This document shows positions 24,570-31,807 of a stretch of DNA of 44,117 nt, piece by piece. Within the stretch, counting starts at the first letter, position 1. The number at the start of each line of letters is the position of its first letter. This DNA is from a virus: IMG/VR virus record IMGVR_UViG_3300024346_000136, positions 1 through 44,117 of that record; one strand, given 5' to 3'. The notes beneath the pieces were generated by a model. The model made no database searches, had not been told where the DNA came from, and saw nothing but the letters and a program-made list of their open reading frames with translations. A program made the translations under genes and the position numbers.

Positions 24570-24803
24570 ATGGAAAATTTAAACGCATCAGAAAGACTAG
24601 CTTACATTCACGGAACACTTCTTAACTACGATTGGGAATGTAAATTGAAGCAATACAACGGAAGATTTTGGTTCTTCTCAATGAACACAGGAGTTCACTC
24701 AATCGATCAAGAATCAAATGTAGAATATAAGACTCTTAGATATGAGGAACTACCCGAAAGAGTAAAAAGACATTGGGAAGGATTTCTAGAAAATCAAGGA
24801 TAA
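24570..24803 (+). CDS. Small protein, unknown
   Basis: 77 residues from ATG 24570, preceded by an A-rich leader (aacacaaacaaa). Contains WECKLKQYNGRFWFFSMNTG. First gene of the rightward early/replication block and bounded by a strong terminator, so it can be expressed alone. Confidence 0.55.
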   Translation: MENLNASERLAYIHGTLLNYDWECKLKQYNGRFWFFSMNTGVHSIDQESNVEYKTLRYEELPERVKRHWEGFLENQG

Positions 24804-24810
24804 ACCAAAA

Positions 24811-24826
24811 GCCCCCGAAAGGGGGC
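24811..24826 (+). terminator. Strong hairpin with GAAA tetraloop
   Basis: GCCCCC / GGGGGC perfect 6-bp stem closed by GAAA, 7 bases after the stop codon at 24803. Followed by atactttaaa. Likely terminator or transcript-stabilising end. Confidence 0.65.
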
Positions 24827-24847
24827 ATACTTTAAACCCTAAAAAAA

Positions 24848-25099
24848 ATGAATGACTCAGAAAATTACTTCGACAAAGAAATCACATTTACCCATGAAGG
24901 TCAAGACTACCTGTGGATCGGTGACTACACAATCGAAACTTTCGGTGAAGAGGAAAGCGAATGGGCTCCCCCCTATGGGGAAATGGAAGTCAAGATAGAT
25001 CACACGCAAAGCCTTACATCCTATGAGCATGGCTTCGATGTTATCCCTACTCCTGCAATAATGGAGGCACTAGAATTAGAAATTGAAAGAAATTATTAA
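24848..25099 (+). CDS. Acidic small protein, unknown
   Basis: 83 residues, strongly acidic (GEEESEWAPPYGEMEVKIDH). An acidic early phage protein can mimic DNA, but no specific motif supports this. Precedes the recombination gene. Confidence 0.5.
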   Translation: MNDSENYFDKEITFTHEGQDYLWIGDYTIETFGEEESEWAPPYGEMEVKIDHTQSLTSYEHGFDVIPTPAIMEALELEIERNY

Positions 25100-25120
25100 C
25101 AAACCAAACCAAAAAAACAA

Positions 25121-25672
25121 ATGCAAAAATCAGAAAGTATCCAGAACCTTACGCAAGGCCTAGCCAAGTTTCACGCAATGGTAGGGAGGATAAGCAAGGA
25201 CGCTAAGAACCCGTTCTTCAAAAGTAACTACGCTAGCCTTCCGCATATCATTACAGAGGTCGCAGAACCTTTGGAAAAGGCGGGGCTAATCCTTAGCCAA
25301 TTCCCAAACGGGGACGGCCTTACTACTATGCTAATCCATGCAGAAAGCGGTGAGTTCATATCAGCTACTTACACGCTTCAGGTAGTAAGGCAGAACGATC
25401 CACAGGCACAGGGATCTGCAATCAGCTACGCAAGGAGATATGCAATTACAAGCGTTCTAAACCTAGCCATATCAGATGACGATGCAGAAGCAGCAATGCG
25501 ACCGGTAAGGCAGGCACCCGCACCTAGCAAGGTACCCCCTACAGAAGCGCAGTTTGCCGGGATAGTTCAGTACTTGAATGGAACTCCAGAGCAGCAGAAG
25601 ACAGCCAAGGAGGCACTAAAAAAATACACGTTAACGAAAGATCAAACAGAAATACTAGACGGCTTATTATGA
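25121..25672 (+). CDS. ERF-family single-strand annealing protein
   Basis: 183 residues. The N-terminal ~125 residues carry the ERF pattern: LAKFHAMVGRISKDAKNPFF, KSNYASLPHI, EPLEKAGL, and GSAISYARRYAITSVLNLAI. ERF proteins anneal complementary single strands during phage recombination and genome circularisation. The C-terminal tail (about 130-183) is a Pro/Ala linker and a helical domain. Followed by an ATGA-overlapping gene and a Gp157-like gene, the usual early recombination set. Confidence 0.85.
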   Translation: MQKSESIQNLTQGLAKFHAMVGRISKDAKNPFFKSNYASLPHIITEVAEPLEKAGLILSQFPNGDGLTTMLIHAESGEFISATYTLQVVRQNDPQAQGSAISYARRYAITSVLNLAISDDDAEAAMRPVRQAPAPSKVPPTEAQFAGIVQYLNGTPEQQKTAKEALKKYTLTKDQTEILDGLL

Positions 25673-25914
25673 ATATTGTAAATGTACTTGTACCAAATGC
25701 GTACAAATTGAAAAAAAGAAAGGATGGTACTTTTATATCTGTAATTGTAGATGAAGAAATAGATCCCTTTAATGTAGAATTTATAGGCGGTGAATGTATC
25801 GAAATAGATACAAATGAAATGGCCTACATTACCTTGTCAATAGATAACCTTTACCAGATTATTGATTTGATTGAAGCAGCAGAATACAAATACTCTAAAC
25901 AAAGGAAAAAATGA
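25669..25914 (+). CDS. Unknown small protein between ERF and Gp157-like genes
   Basis: 81 residues, beta-rich (FISVIVDEEIDPFNVEFIGG) with a basic end (KYSKQRKK). Overlaps both neighbours by 4 bases (ATGA), so part of the recombination operon. Not recognised. Confidence 0.6.
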   Translation: MNIVNVLVPNAYKLKKRKDGTFISVIVDEEIDPFNVEFIGGECIEIDTNEMAYITLSIDNLYQIIDLIEAAEYKYSKQRKK

Positions 25915-26393
25915 AACTATACGAAATCACCAATGAGGCGCAGTATCTAGCTGCGCTTCTTGAAACTGAAGAACTCACACCTGAACTAGAATTAGAACTG
26001 CTGATTAATCAGGAGCAGTTACAGATTAAAGGCATTAACTATGCTAAGGTGATCAGCAACTACCAAGGGGAAAGCGACCAGATAGACGCTGAAATTAAGC
26101 GACTGAAGGCCATGAAAGAAAGCCGAGATAAGAAGGTTACATGGCTGACCGAAAGCCTCAAGAATGCCATGCTAGTAAGCGGAATCGAAAAGATAGAATC
26201 ACCCTTGTTTAAGATATCACTAAGAAGATCCGAAGCCGTGGAGGTAGATGTAGTAGAAGCCCTGCCTAGTTCATTCCAGAATGCCAAGACCGTAGTAACT
26301 GCGGATAAGATGGCGATCAAAGAAGCAATCAAAAAAGGTGAGACTGTATTTGGTGCTAGAATTATTGAGAACTTTAACCTCCAAATAAAATGA
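25911..26393 (+). CDS. Siphovirus Gp157-like protein
   Basis: 160 residues. The N-terminal part is helical and acidic (ELTPELELELLINQEQLQIK), then a coiled coil with basic residues (IDAEIKRLKAMKESRDKKVT, about 58-77) and the FKISLRRSEAVEVD segment (about 101-114), as in the Gp157 family found beside ERF/RecT genes. Suspected recombination accessory protein. Ends with an ATGA overlap. Confidence 0.75.
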   Translation: MKLYEITNEAQYLAALLETEELTPELELELLINQEQLQIKGINYAKVISNYQGESDQIDAEIKRLKAMKESRDKKVTWLTESLKNAMLVSGIEKIESPLFKISLRRSEAVEVDVVEALPSSFQNAKTVVTADKMAIKEAIKKGETVFGARIIENFNLQIK

Positions 26394-26749
26394 AAAATAC
26401 ACAAATGGAAAATGTAGTTTTTACCGCTATAGATATTGATAGCCTAATTGAAAAAATAGCAAAAAAGGTTTTATTAATTATTGAAACCTCAATTGAAAAT
26501 CACAATCAACAAACTGAATATAAAGATTTATTAAATACCCCTTTGACTTCTCTTGATATTAGCATTCGGGCTTTTAATGTTTGTAGAAATGCAGATATAA
26601 AAACACTAGGTCAATTAGCATCTATAAAAAGAGCTGAACTTGTAAAAATGAGAAATTGTGGAAGACATTCAATAATTGAGTTGGAAAATCTTTTAAATAA
26701 ATACCATTTAACTTTTGGAATGAATTTATATAAATACGGAATCAAATGA
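26390..26749 (+). CDS. RNA polymerase alpha C-terminal domain mimic
   Basis: 119 residues. Residues 47-119 match the C-terminal domain of RpoA: LLNTPLTSLDISIRAFN, TLGQLASIKRAELVKMRNCG, RHSIIELENLL and an ending TFGMNLYKYG, the last close to Bacteroidota RpoA ends. In E. coli terms the DNA-contacting R265, N268, G296 and S299 correspond to R60, N63, G91 and S94, so UP-element binding may be kept. The first ~45 residues are an unrelated helix that might dimerise or bind polymerase. AT-rich compared with neighbours, so probably acquired. Inference: alters host transcription. Confidence 0.75.
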   Translation: MKNTQMENVVFTAIDIDSLIEKIAKKVLLIIETSIENHNQQTEYKDLLNTPLTSLDISIRAFNVCRNADIKTLGQLASIKRAELVKMRNCGRHSIIELENLLNKYHLTFGMNLYKYGIK

Positions 26750-26892
26750 GCAACTATCTATACCTAGGAAAATTCATCAAGCGACCTGGAGACCTAGCCC
26801 CTAAGGGGGTGAAGTCTACCTACCAAACTGAAAAACTACCATTCAACGAAACATTCGAAAGAATATGGCAGCTTGCAAGCATGAAGCCCTAG
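26746..26892 (+). CDS. 48-residue protein, unknown
   Basis: ATG 26746 (ATGA overlap with the preceding gene) to TAG. Sequence MSNYLYLGKFIKRPGDLAPK then TEKLPFNETFERIWQ. The last 28 bases overlap the next gene. Likely translated by coupling; no family recognised. Confidence 0.5.
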   Translation: MSNYLYLGKFIKRPGDLAPKGVKSTYQTEKLPFNETFERIWQLASMKP

Positions 26893-27194
26893 TTCCTCTA
26901 GTTCGGGAACTATACACGCAAGGCCACACCAAGCACGAGATAGCGGAGATCATGGGGGTGCGGATAACTTCAGTTAATTACATCCTGTACCACATCCTAG
27001 AAGTATCTACAAATAACCCTAGGGCTAACCTAGTCAATGAGATGCCGAGGGAAATAGTCAATAGGGTGATAACCCTGTCCTGTTGGGGATATTCTAAGAA
27101 AGAAATAGCTGAAGATCTAGAAATCAATTTCAAGCTAGTGGCGGATCTAGTCAAGGAGGCTACGGATAAAAAATTAATTCAAAAATATTTGTGA
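26865..27194 (+). CDS. HTH protein with two helix-turn-helix repeats
   Basis: 109 residues. Two HTH-like segments: HTKHEIAEIMGVRITSVNYI (about 21-40) and YSKKEIAEDLEINFKLVADL (about 75-94), like tandem sigma-region-4/resolvase type motifs. A DNA-binding regulator of the early region is likely; target unknown. Confidence 0.65.
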   Translation: MAACKHEALVPLVRELYTQGHTKHEIAEIMGVRITSVNYILYHILEVSTNNPRANLVNEMPREIVNRVITLSCWGYSKKEIAEDLEINFKLVADLVKEATDKKLIQKYL

Positions 27195-27201
27195 TAAAGT
27201 A

Positions 27202-27231
27202 TTGCATATTCTAAACTATTGTTTAGATTTG
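27202..27231 (+). promoter_or_regulatory. Promoter with overlapping palindromic operator
   Basis: TTG at 27202-27204 and TAGATTTG at 27224-27231 form a -33/-7 pair with 19 bases between, fitting Bacteroidota promoters. CTAAAC-TATT-GTTTAG (27211-27226) is a perfect 6-bp inverted repeat overlapping the -7 element, a likely repressor site. Sequence differs from the operator at 43-66, so another regulator is implied. Confidence 0.6.
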
Positions 27232-27261
27232 TATATCAAATAACTCTAACCCTTTCACACT

Positions 27262-27438
27262 ATGAAAATTTTAACAAACACATCCGGAAGCAAAGCAGTA
27301 AAAATCAGCAAAGATGCTACAGGAAGATTCAGAGCGTTCTACGTTCAGTTCTTTCAGGGCATGGATCAGGTGCTGCTAGCAAAAGACTTTTCAAATATCA
27401 AGAACGCAGAGAAGTGGGCTGCTAAAATCCTTAACTAA
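27262..27438 (+). CDS. 58-residue basic protein, unknown
   Basis: ATG 27262 to TAA 27436-27438, starting MKILTNTSGSKAVKISKDAT with a hydrophobic/aromatic centre (FRAFYVQFFQG) and ending KNAEKWAAKILN. The protein looks like a compact fold, and another open frame over the same bases looks worse. It has its own promoter and a following hairpin. Confidence 0.6.
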   Translation: MKILTNTSGSKAVKISKDATGRFRAFYVQFFQGMDQVLLAKDFSNIKNAEKWAAKILN

Positions 27439-27444
27439 ACCAAT

Positions 27445-27456
27445 GCCCTTCGGGGC
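27445..27456 (+). terminator. Short hairpin with TTCG loop
   Basis: GCCC-TTCG-GGGC, 6 bases after the stop codon of the previous gene, followed by TTTACTTT. Small terminator or stabilising hairpin. Confidence 0.55.
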
Positions 27457-27471
27457 TTTACTTTCTACACT

Positions 27472-27573
27472 ATGAAAAAAGCACTTCAGATCACAGGCAA
27501 AATCATCTACACGATCCTAGCCTTGTCACCCATCTTTGCCCTTGGCTATATGCTAGGCCTTAAATTATTGTAA
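27472..27573 (+). CDS. 33-residue membrane peptide
   Basis: ATG 27472: MKKALQITGKIIYTILALSP then IFALGYMLGLKLL. One long hydrophobic helix after a basic start. Function unknown. Confidence 0.5.
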   Translation: MKKALQITGKIIYTILALSPIFALGYMLGLKLL

Positions 27574-27593
27574 ACTAAAAACCAAAATCCAAA

Positions 27594-27899
27594 ATGGAAA
27601 ATCTAACGATCAAAACCCTCAAGTCTGTAGAAGTAGAAGCAGACTTCACCCTATCTACCTACTTTACTATTAGCAAGTACACATACTACAAGCTGTTAGA
27701 TGATAAAACCTGCCTAGCGGTGACCTATTACCCGAACAGCCTAAAAAATATTTTTGCTCTGGAGTTATTCCCAAACATCAGGGTAGAAAATATCAGGTAT
27801 GTGCAGTATATCATTAAGGAAGAAAATTATCAGGAGATCACAGAAGAAGAATTTGTCACAAATCTAAATGAGTGTAAAAAATTTATATCAGCCCTATGA
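27594..27899 (+). CDS. Unknown protein
   Basis: 101 residues, not recognised. Tyr- and Thr-rich (FTLSTYFTISKYTYYKLLDD), acidic end. Preceded by an A-rich leader (aaaccaaaatccaaa) and overlapping the next gene by ATGA. Confidence 0.55.
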   Translation: MENLTIKTLKSVEVEADFTLSTYFTISKYTYYKLLDDKTCLAVTYYPNSLKNIFALELFPNIRVENIRYVQYIIKEENYQEITEEEFVTNLNECKKFISAL

Positions 27900-28102
27900 A
27901 ATCGACCGACTCACAAACTGCACTAATAAAAGGATGGCTATTAAATGGCAAATCCATTACTCAGCTAGATGCTTTAAATATGTTTGGCTGCTTCAGACTT
28001 GCTGCTAGGATCGCTAACATCCGGGAAGAAGGCTTTGACATAGTTACGGACATGATCACCGTAAACGATAAGAGGGTAGCAAATTATCGCCTATCAAAAT
28101 GA
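27896..28102 (+). CDS. HTH_39-like helix-turn-helix protein
   Basis: 68 residues: IKGWLLNGKSITQLDALNMF, then GCFRLAARIANIREEGFDIV. This follows the pattern of the HTH_39 family (I-L-x-x-L-x-x-G-x-[IS]-T-x-x-x-A-L-x-x-F-G-x-x-R-L-A-x-R-I). Common in phage early regions; regulator or replication helper. Confidence 0.7.
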   Translation: MKSTDSQTALIKGWLLNGKSITQLDALNMFGCFRLAARIANIREEGFDIVTDMITVNDKRVANYRLSK

Positions 28103-28248
28103 GAAGAAGGAATCTAACTGAATACGAGAAGATAGTCATCTTTGAAAAATGGCAGGATCGAGTGCCTACAAAGGTGATAGCTATGGAGATGGGGGTGAGT
28201 TATATGTGCATTTTTAATCAATTAAAAAAACGCTGTTTAGTAGGATAA
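28099..28248 (+). CDS. 49-residue small HTH-like protein
   Basis: ATG 28099 (ATGA overlap with previous gene) to TAA 28246-28248. MRRRNLTEYEKIVIFEKWQD then TKVIAMEMGVSYMCIFNQL, which resembles the DNA-recognition part of a HTH. Small regulator likely. Confidence 0.5.
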   Translation: MRRRNLTEYEKIVIFEKWQDRVPTKVIAMEMGVSYMCIFNQLKKRCLVG

Positions 28249-28262
28249 TTGGAAAAAAGTTT

Positions 28263-28270
28263 TATATTTG
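28263..28270 (+). promoter_or_regulatory. Promoter -7 element before the replication initiator
   Basis: TATATTTG matches TAnnTTTG. Only a TTG 12 bases upstream is near, which is closer than the usual spacing, so the -33 element is unclear. It would start a transcript through the leader RNA below and into the initiator gene. Confidence 0.5.
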
Positions 28271-28276
28271 AAAATC

Positions 28277-28362
28277 GAATCATTCCTGTGTGGAAGCAAG
28301 CATGATTCCAAAAGGTTTATTTTAACCTAGCCCGACAGTCTTCCACCTGTTGGGCTTTTTTA
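28277..28362 (+). ncRNA. Candidate leader RNA or small RNA ending in a terminator
   Basis: About 85 bases between a TAnnTTTG element and a strong terminator, with no ORF. The terminator loop sequence CTTCCAC (28340-28346) is the exact complement of GTGGAAG (28290-28296), so a loop-to-leader pairing (pseudoknot or antitermination switch) is possible. Function inferred only; initiator synthesis may be controlled by attenuation. Confidence 0.4.
28329..28360 (+). terminator. Intrinsic terminator/attenuator before the initiator gene
   Basis: AGCCCGACAG (28329-28338) and CTGTTGGGCT (28347-28356) form a 10-bp stem with one G-T pair and an 8-base loop, followed directly by a T-run (28356-28361). It lies 13 bases before the ATG at 28373, so transcription into the replication genes would need read-through. 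Confidence 0.75.
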
Positions 28363-28372
28363 TTTTCAAAAA

Positions 28373-29086
28373 ATGAGCGGATGGATTAAAGTACACAGGC
28401 AACTTCAAGATCATTGGGTTTGGTCTAAGCCTGAATACCTAAAATGGTGGCTAGATATTTTGATGTCTGCTAACATAGAACCAAAGAAGGTTTTGATCAA
28501 GGGACAACTTCTAGAAGTGAATAGGGGTGAGGTCATATACTCCTACGAAACTTGGGCAAATAGATGGAAAATCAACAAATCTAAGGTTTTAAGGTTTTTG
28601 AAAATGCTTGAAAAAGATTCAATGATTGTGTTAAAAAGTGAAACGGTAACAACACGGCTAACTATCTGTAAGTATGATACTTACCAAGGTGAGCGAAACG
28701 ATAGTGAAACGCAAGTGAAACGCACACGGAACGCAAGTGAAACGCAAGTGAAACCAACTAAAGAAGTAAAAGAATTAGAGAAGGAAATAAGTAAGGAGAC
28801 ATTTATCTCTTTGGATGAAGTAGAGGTAGAGATGGCAAAGGAAAAGCCAATGCATAGACCATTCTTCAGTAGAATGCAGGAGATATATAACCTAGATGAA
28901 AAGAAAATAAATGAAGCCTTTAAGAATTGGAAGATCCTGAAAGAAGGAGAAGCCATGACTATAGGCAAAGCACAGAACTCCTTCAATCTCTACCTGAAGA
29001 ATAATGCAAGTACAGGATACAGCGGAAGTACAGAAGTACAATCACCTAAGTATCCGAAGTCAACTATAGAAAATAATTGGTGGTAA
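28373..29086 (+). CDS. Replication initiator / DnaD-like protein with internal iterons
   Basis: 237 residues. The N-terminal ~100 residues form a winged-helix replisome-organiser-like domain (MSGWIKVHRQLQDHWVWSKP, ETWANRWKINKSKVLRFLKM). A low-complexity centre (about 100-145, SETQVKRTRNA) is encoded by tandem 11-bp DNA repeats, which would be the origin. A C-terminal helical domain (about 165-215) may load the helicase encoded 300 bases further. The layout resembles lambda O. Length fits small phage initiators. Confidence 0.75.
   Translation: MSGWIKVHRQLQDHWVWSKPEYLKWWLDILMSANIEPKKVLIKGQLLEVNRGEVIYSYETWANRWKINKSKVLRFLKMLEKDSMIVLKSETVTTRLTICKYDTYQGERNDSETQVKRTRNASETQVKPTKEVKELEKEISKETFISLDEVEVEMAKEKPMHRPFFSRMQEIYNLDEKKINEAFKNWKILKEGEAMTIGKAQNSFNLYLKNNASTGYSGSTEVQSPKYPKSTIENNWW
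28692..28757 (+). repeat. Six tandem 11-bp iterons, candidate replication origin
   Basis: Units: 28692-28702 AGCGAAACGAT, 28703-28713 and 28714-28724 and 28736-28746 AGTGAAACGCA, 28725-28735 CACGGAACGCA (degenerate), 28747-28757 AGTGAAACCAA. The spacing is exactly one helical turn and is not a multiple of 3, so the repeat is driven by the DNA and not by the protein. Located inside the initiator gene as in lambda ori. Confidence 0.7.
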
Positions 29087-29087
29087 G

Positions 29088-29396
29088 ATGAAAGCGGAAG
29101 ATCTACAGAAAATGAATGACTTGAATAGGGATATTTGGGGCATGATAGTACAGGCACAACAAACTAAGAATTGGGCTTTGATGGAAGTCAACTTGAAAAG
29201 GCTGTACTCCTTACAAAAAAAGTATATTAATCTTATCAATATCATGGATTATGAAGTGAAAGGAACTACCTTGATGCTTCAAGATGAAATACGGGTGAGG
29301 AATCAATTTGAAAAGCAATGGTTTAAGGATGTAGCTACTAGATCAGGAAGCTATCAGGATATGAAAGAGAATATAGATAAACACTTCCCTACATGA
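29088..29396 (+). CDS. Unknown helical protein between initiator and helicase
   Basis: 102 residues, mostly helical (LNRDIWGMIVQAQQTKNW, LKRLYSLQKKYINLINIMDY). Sits between initiator and helicase with an ATGA overlap to the helicase, the usual place of a helicase loader, but no AAA+ motif is present. Confidence 0.55.
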   Translation: MKAEDLQKMNDLNRDIWGMIVQAQQTKNWALMEVNLKRLYSLQKKYINLINIMDYEVKGTTLMLQDEIRVRNQFEKQWFKDVATRSGSYQDMKENIDKHFPT

Positions 29397-30457
29397 AAAA
29401 GAAAATAGAAAAGATCTTTGACCTAGACTTCTGTGAGGCATCTATCAAAACTTTTGCAGGGCAGAGAGACTCAATGCTACAGAACTTCAGGAAGGGTAAG
29501 GAGGCAGGATCAAAGACCTATGTAAGGGATCTAGATCAAATCAGTAATGGAGGGATACAAAATAAAATGTGGTCATGGAAGGCAGGAGAATTTAATCTGT
29601 GGACAGGATATAACAATGAAGGTAAAAGCCAATTCCTAATTTTTCTTTGTGTATTGAAGGCAATAAATGAGGGTTGGAAGTTTGCCTTCTTCAGCCCTGA
29701 GAATTACCCACCAGATGAATTCTTTGATGACATAATCCACACGATCATAGGAAAAAGCACAGATAGATTTTATAAGAACTTTGATGTAAGTGAGCAGGAA
29801 TACTTGAAGGCTTTTGACATGGTGAAGGACTCATTCTTCTTTGTCTACCCTGAGAAGAATGGAATACCTGATTTCACAATAGATCAGATTGAAAGCGTAT
29901 TTGAATACCTAGTCTGGGAGAAGGATGTCAAGGCGGTAGTGGTAGATCCCTATATCAAAATCAGGCACGAGATAACAGCTGGAGAGCCTGAGCACTTGTA
30001 TGCTTCTAGGTTTATGATGGATCGGATAAACTTTACACGGAAAAACAATGTATCCTATCATTTAGTCATGCACCAAACTACACCTAGGAAAGAGAAAGAT
30101 GGGAACTACCCTCCACCTTCCCTATACCAAATCAAAGGTGGTGGAACATTTGCAGATAGTACGGATAATTCTATCTCTGTATGGAGACCTAACAGGGCTA
30201 CTGATCCAAATGATACCACAGTAATCATCAAAACGGATAAGATCAAGAAGCAGAAACTAGTAGGGATACCCTTTGAAATCACCATAGACTTCAATAGAAA
30301 GAAAAATAGGTACATGGGGAAGGATGGCTTTGACTACTTTGATAATGCAAAAAAAGTAACCGGTTCAGAACCGGTTCAAGAACCAAGAGTGGAGAAGTTC
30401 CACAGAACGGGACTAGAAGATTTTGAATTCAATCAAGAAACTATAACACCATTTTAA
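29393..30457 (+). CDS. DnaB-like replicative helicase (RecA-fold ATPase)
   Basis: 354 residues. GYNNEGKS at 72-79 is Walker A, AVVVDPYIKI around residue 182-191 is Walker B, and HLVMHQTTPRK plus GGGTFADSTDNSISVWRPNR are the later motifs of DnaB/Twinkle helicases. The N-terminal part is short, without a primase domain; a primase is not seen in the window, so host primase may be used. The C-terminus (EFNQETITPF) ends acidic-hydrophobic, similar to SSB tips. Confidence 0.8.
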   Translation: MKKKIEKIFDLDFCEASIKTFAGQRDSMLQNFRKGKEAGSKTYVRDLDQISNGGIQNKMWSWKAGEFNLWTGYNNEGKSQFLIFLCVLKAINEGWKFAFFSPENYPPDEFFDDIIHTIIGKSTDRFYKNFDVSEQEYLKAFDMVKDSFFFVYPEKNGIPDFTIDQIESVFEYLVWEKDVKAVVVDPYIKIRHEITAGEPEHLYASRFMMDRINFTRKNNVSYHLVMHQTTPRKEKDGNYPPPSLYQIKGGGTFADSTDNSISVWRPNRATDPNDTTVIIKTDKIKKQKLVGIPFEITIDFNRKKNRYMGKDGFDYFDNAKKVTGSEPVQEPRVEKFHRTGLEDFEFNQETITPF

Positions 30458-30468
30458 AAAAAATAGAC

Positions 30469-31272
30469 ATGGAAATTAATAGGATATATAATGAAAGTAA
30501 TCTTGAAACCATGAAAAGGATGCCTGATAATTACATAGATTTGACTGTAACTTCACCACCTTATGATGACTTGCGTGATTATAATGGTTATTCTTTCCCG
30601 TTTGAAGAAATAGCATTTCAACTTTTTAGAGTTACAAAAATCGGGGGTGTTTTGGTTTGGGTTGTAGGTGATGCTGTAGTAAATGGATCAGAAACAGGCT
30701 CTTCTTTTAAGCAAGTTTTATTCTTTAAGGAATGCGGTTTTAATATTCATGATACCATGATTTATTCAAAAACTCCTAGTTTCCCTGCTAAAAATGGAGA
30801 TAAAAGATATTCTCAGGCTTTTGAATATATGTTTATTTTAAGCAAAGGAAGTCCAAAAACTGTCAATTTATTGCAGGACAGAAAAAATAAATGGGGAGGT
30901 CATCAATCATGGGGTAATGCTTCTGTTAGATTAAAGAATGGAGAGATAAAAGAAAAGGATAAAATCAATGTTCAGGAATATGGGTATAGGTTTAATATCT
31001 GGGAATATGCTACAGGGAAAGGAAATACTACCAGAGATGAAATAGCCTTTCAGCATCCTGCAATGTTCCCCGAAAAATTAGCAGAAGACCATATTTTAAC
31101 CTGGAGCAATGAGAATGATTTAGTCTATGATTGTTTTGGTGGAAGTGGCACTACTGCTAAAATGGCTAATAAATGGCGAAGGAATTGGATACTTTCAGAA
31201 ATAAGTTCTGAATATGTTGAAATAGCAAAAAAAAGAATAGAACCATATTTATCACAGACTACATTATTCTAA
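30469..31272 (+). CDS. DNA methyltransferase, N4-cytosine/N6-adenine class
   Basis: 267 residues. TSPPY at 28-32 is the catalytic motif IV and FGGSGTT at 223-229 the SAM-binding motif I, in the beta-type order (catalytic first). Target may be A(N6) or C(N4). No restriction enzyme is adjacent, so it is probably a solitary protective or regulatory methylase. AT-rich compared with the helicase gene, and a second AT-rich gene after the ParB/TAGT cassette, so probably acquired. Confidence 0.8.
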   Translation: MEINRIYNESNLETMKRMPDNYIDLTVTSPPYDDLRDYNGYSFPFEEIAFQLFRVTKIGGVLVWVVGDAVVNGSETGSSFKQVLFFKECGFNIHDTMIYSKTPSFPAKNGDKRYSQAFEYMFILSKGSPKTVNLLQDRKNKWGGHQSWGNASVRLKNGEIKEKDKINVQEYGYRFNIWEYATGKGNTTRDEIAFQHPAMFPEKLAEDHILTWSNENDLVYDCFGGSGTTAKMANKWRRNWILSEISSEYVEIAKKRIEPYLSQTTLF

Positions 31273-31273
31273 T

Positions 31274-31450
31274 ATGAAAAAGATAATTAAGAGTTTTACA
31301 CCTTCAAAGCAGGATCTTTTCAGCATACAGACTACGCTGCTTTCAATCTTTGCGCTGATCACATTTGACTTTGACTGTGGCCTGTGGTTCATTTTTATCG
31401 TAGCCGGGGTTACGATAGGAATGGATTTTGTTTATAAGGCCTGCAAATGA
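31274..31450 (+). CDS. 58-residue membrane protein
   Basis: ATG 31274 to TGA 31448-31450. MKKIIKSFTPSKQDLFSIQT followed by two hydrophobic segments (LLSIFALITFDFD and LWFIFIVAGVTIGM). Stop overlaps the next start (ATGA), supporting translation. Function unknown. Confidence 0.6.
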   Translation: MKKIIKSFTPSKQDLFSIQTTLLSIFALITFDFDCGLWFIFIVAGVTIGMDFVYKACK

Positions 31451-31788
31451 TTCAATTCAAGATAAATGAAAAGCCCCTTTCAGTAAACCTAGCATGGCAA
31501 GGCAAACGATTTAAAACACCTGCCTACAAGGACTATGAAAAGGGAATAATCTTAAGGATGCCCATGGCTAAGATTGAAAACGATCAGATGCTGAGGGTAG
31601 AATTTTTCTTTGGGTTCAGCAACAAGGCAAGCGATCTGGACAACCCGGTCAAGCTATTGATGGACATAGCGCAAAAGAAGTACGGCTTTGATGACAAGAT
31701 GGTTTTTGAGTTGAATGTAAGGAAGTGCTTAGTGAAGAAAGGAGAAGATTTTATCAGCATGGGGATATTTAAAATGCTACCTTTTTAG
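31447..31788 (+). CDS. RusA-like Holliday junction resolvase
   Basis: 113 residues. SVNLAWQGKRFKTPAYKDYE near the N-terminus and KASDLDNPVKLLMD (60-73) plus GFDDKMVFEL (80-89) carry the acidic residues of RusA (D63, D65, D73, D82/D83). Resolves four-way junctions in replicating/recombining phage DNA before packaging. Last gene of the replication block; its end is repeated at window position 1-23. Confidence 0.8.
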   Translation: MIQFKINEKPLSVNLAWQGKRFKTPAYKDYEKGIILRMPMAKIENDQMLRVEFFFGFSNKASDLDNPVKLLMDIAQKKYGFDDKMVFELNVRKCLVKKGEDFISMGIFKMLPF

Positions 31789-31807
31789 ACAAAATTAACC
31801 TATAAAA

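Noticed and set aside
27219-27425. 68-residue reading frame over the small gene at 27262
   Set aside because: It begins upstream of the A-rich leader and overlaps the promoter; the frame from 27262 gives a better protein and start context.
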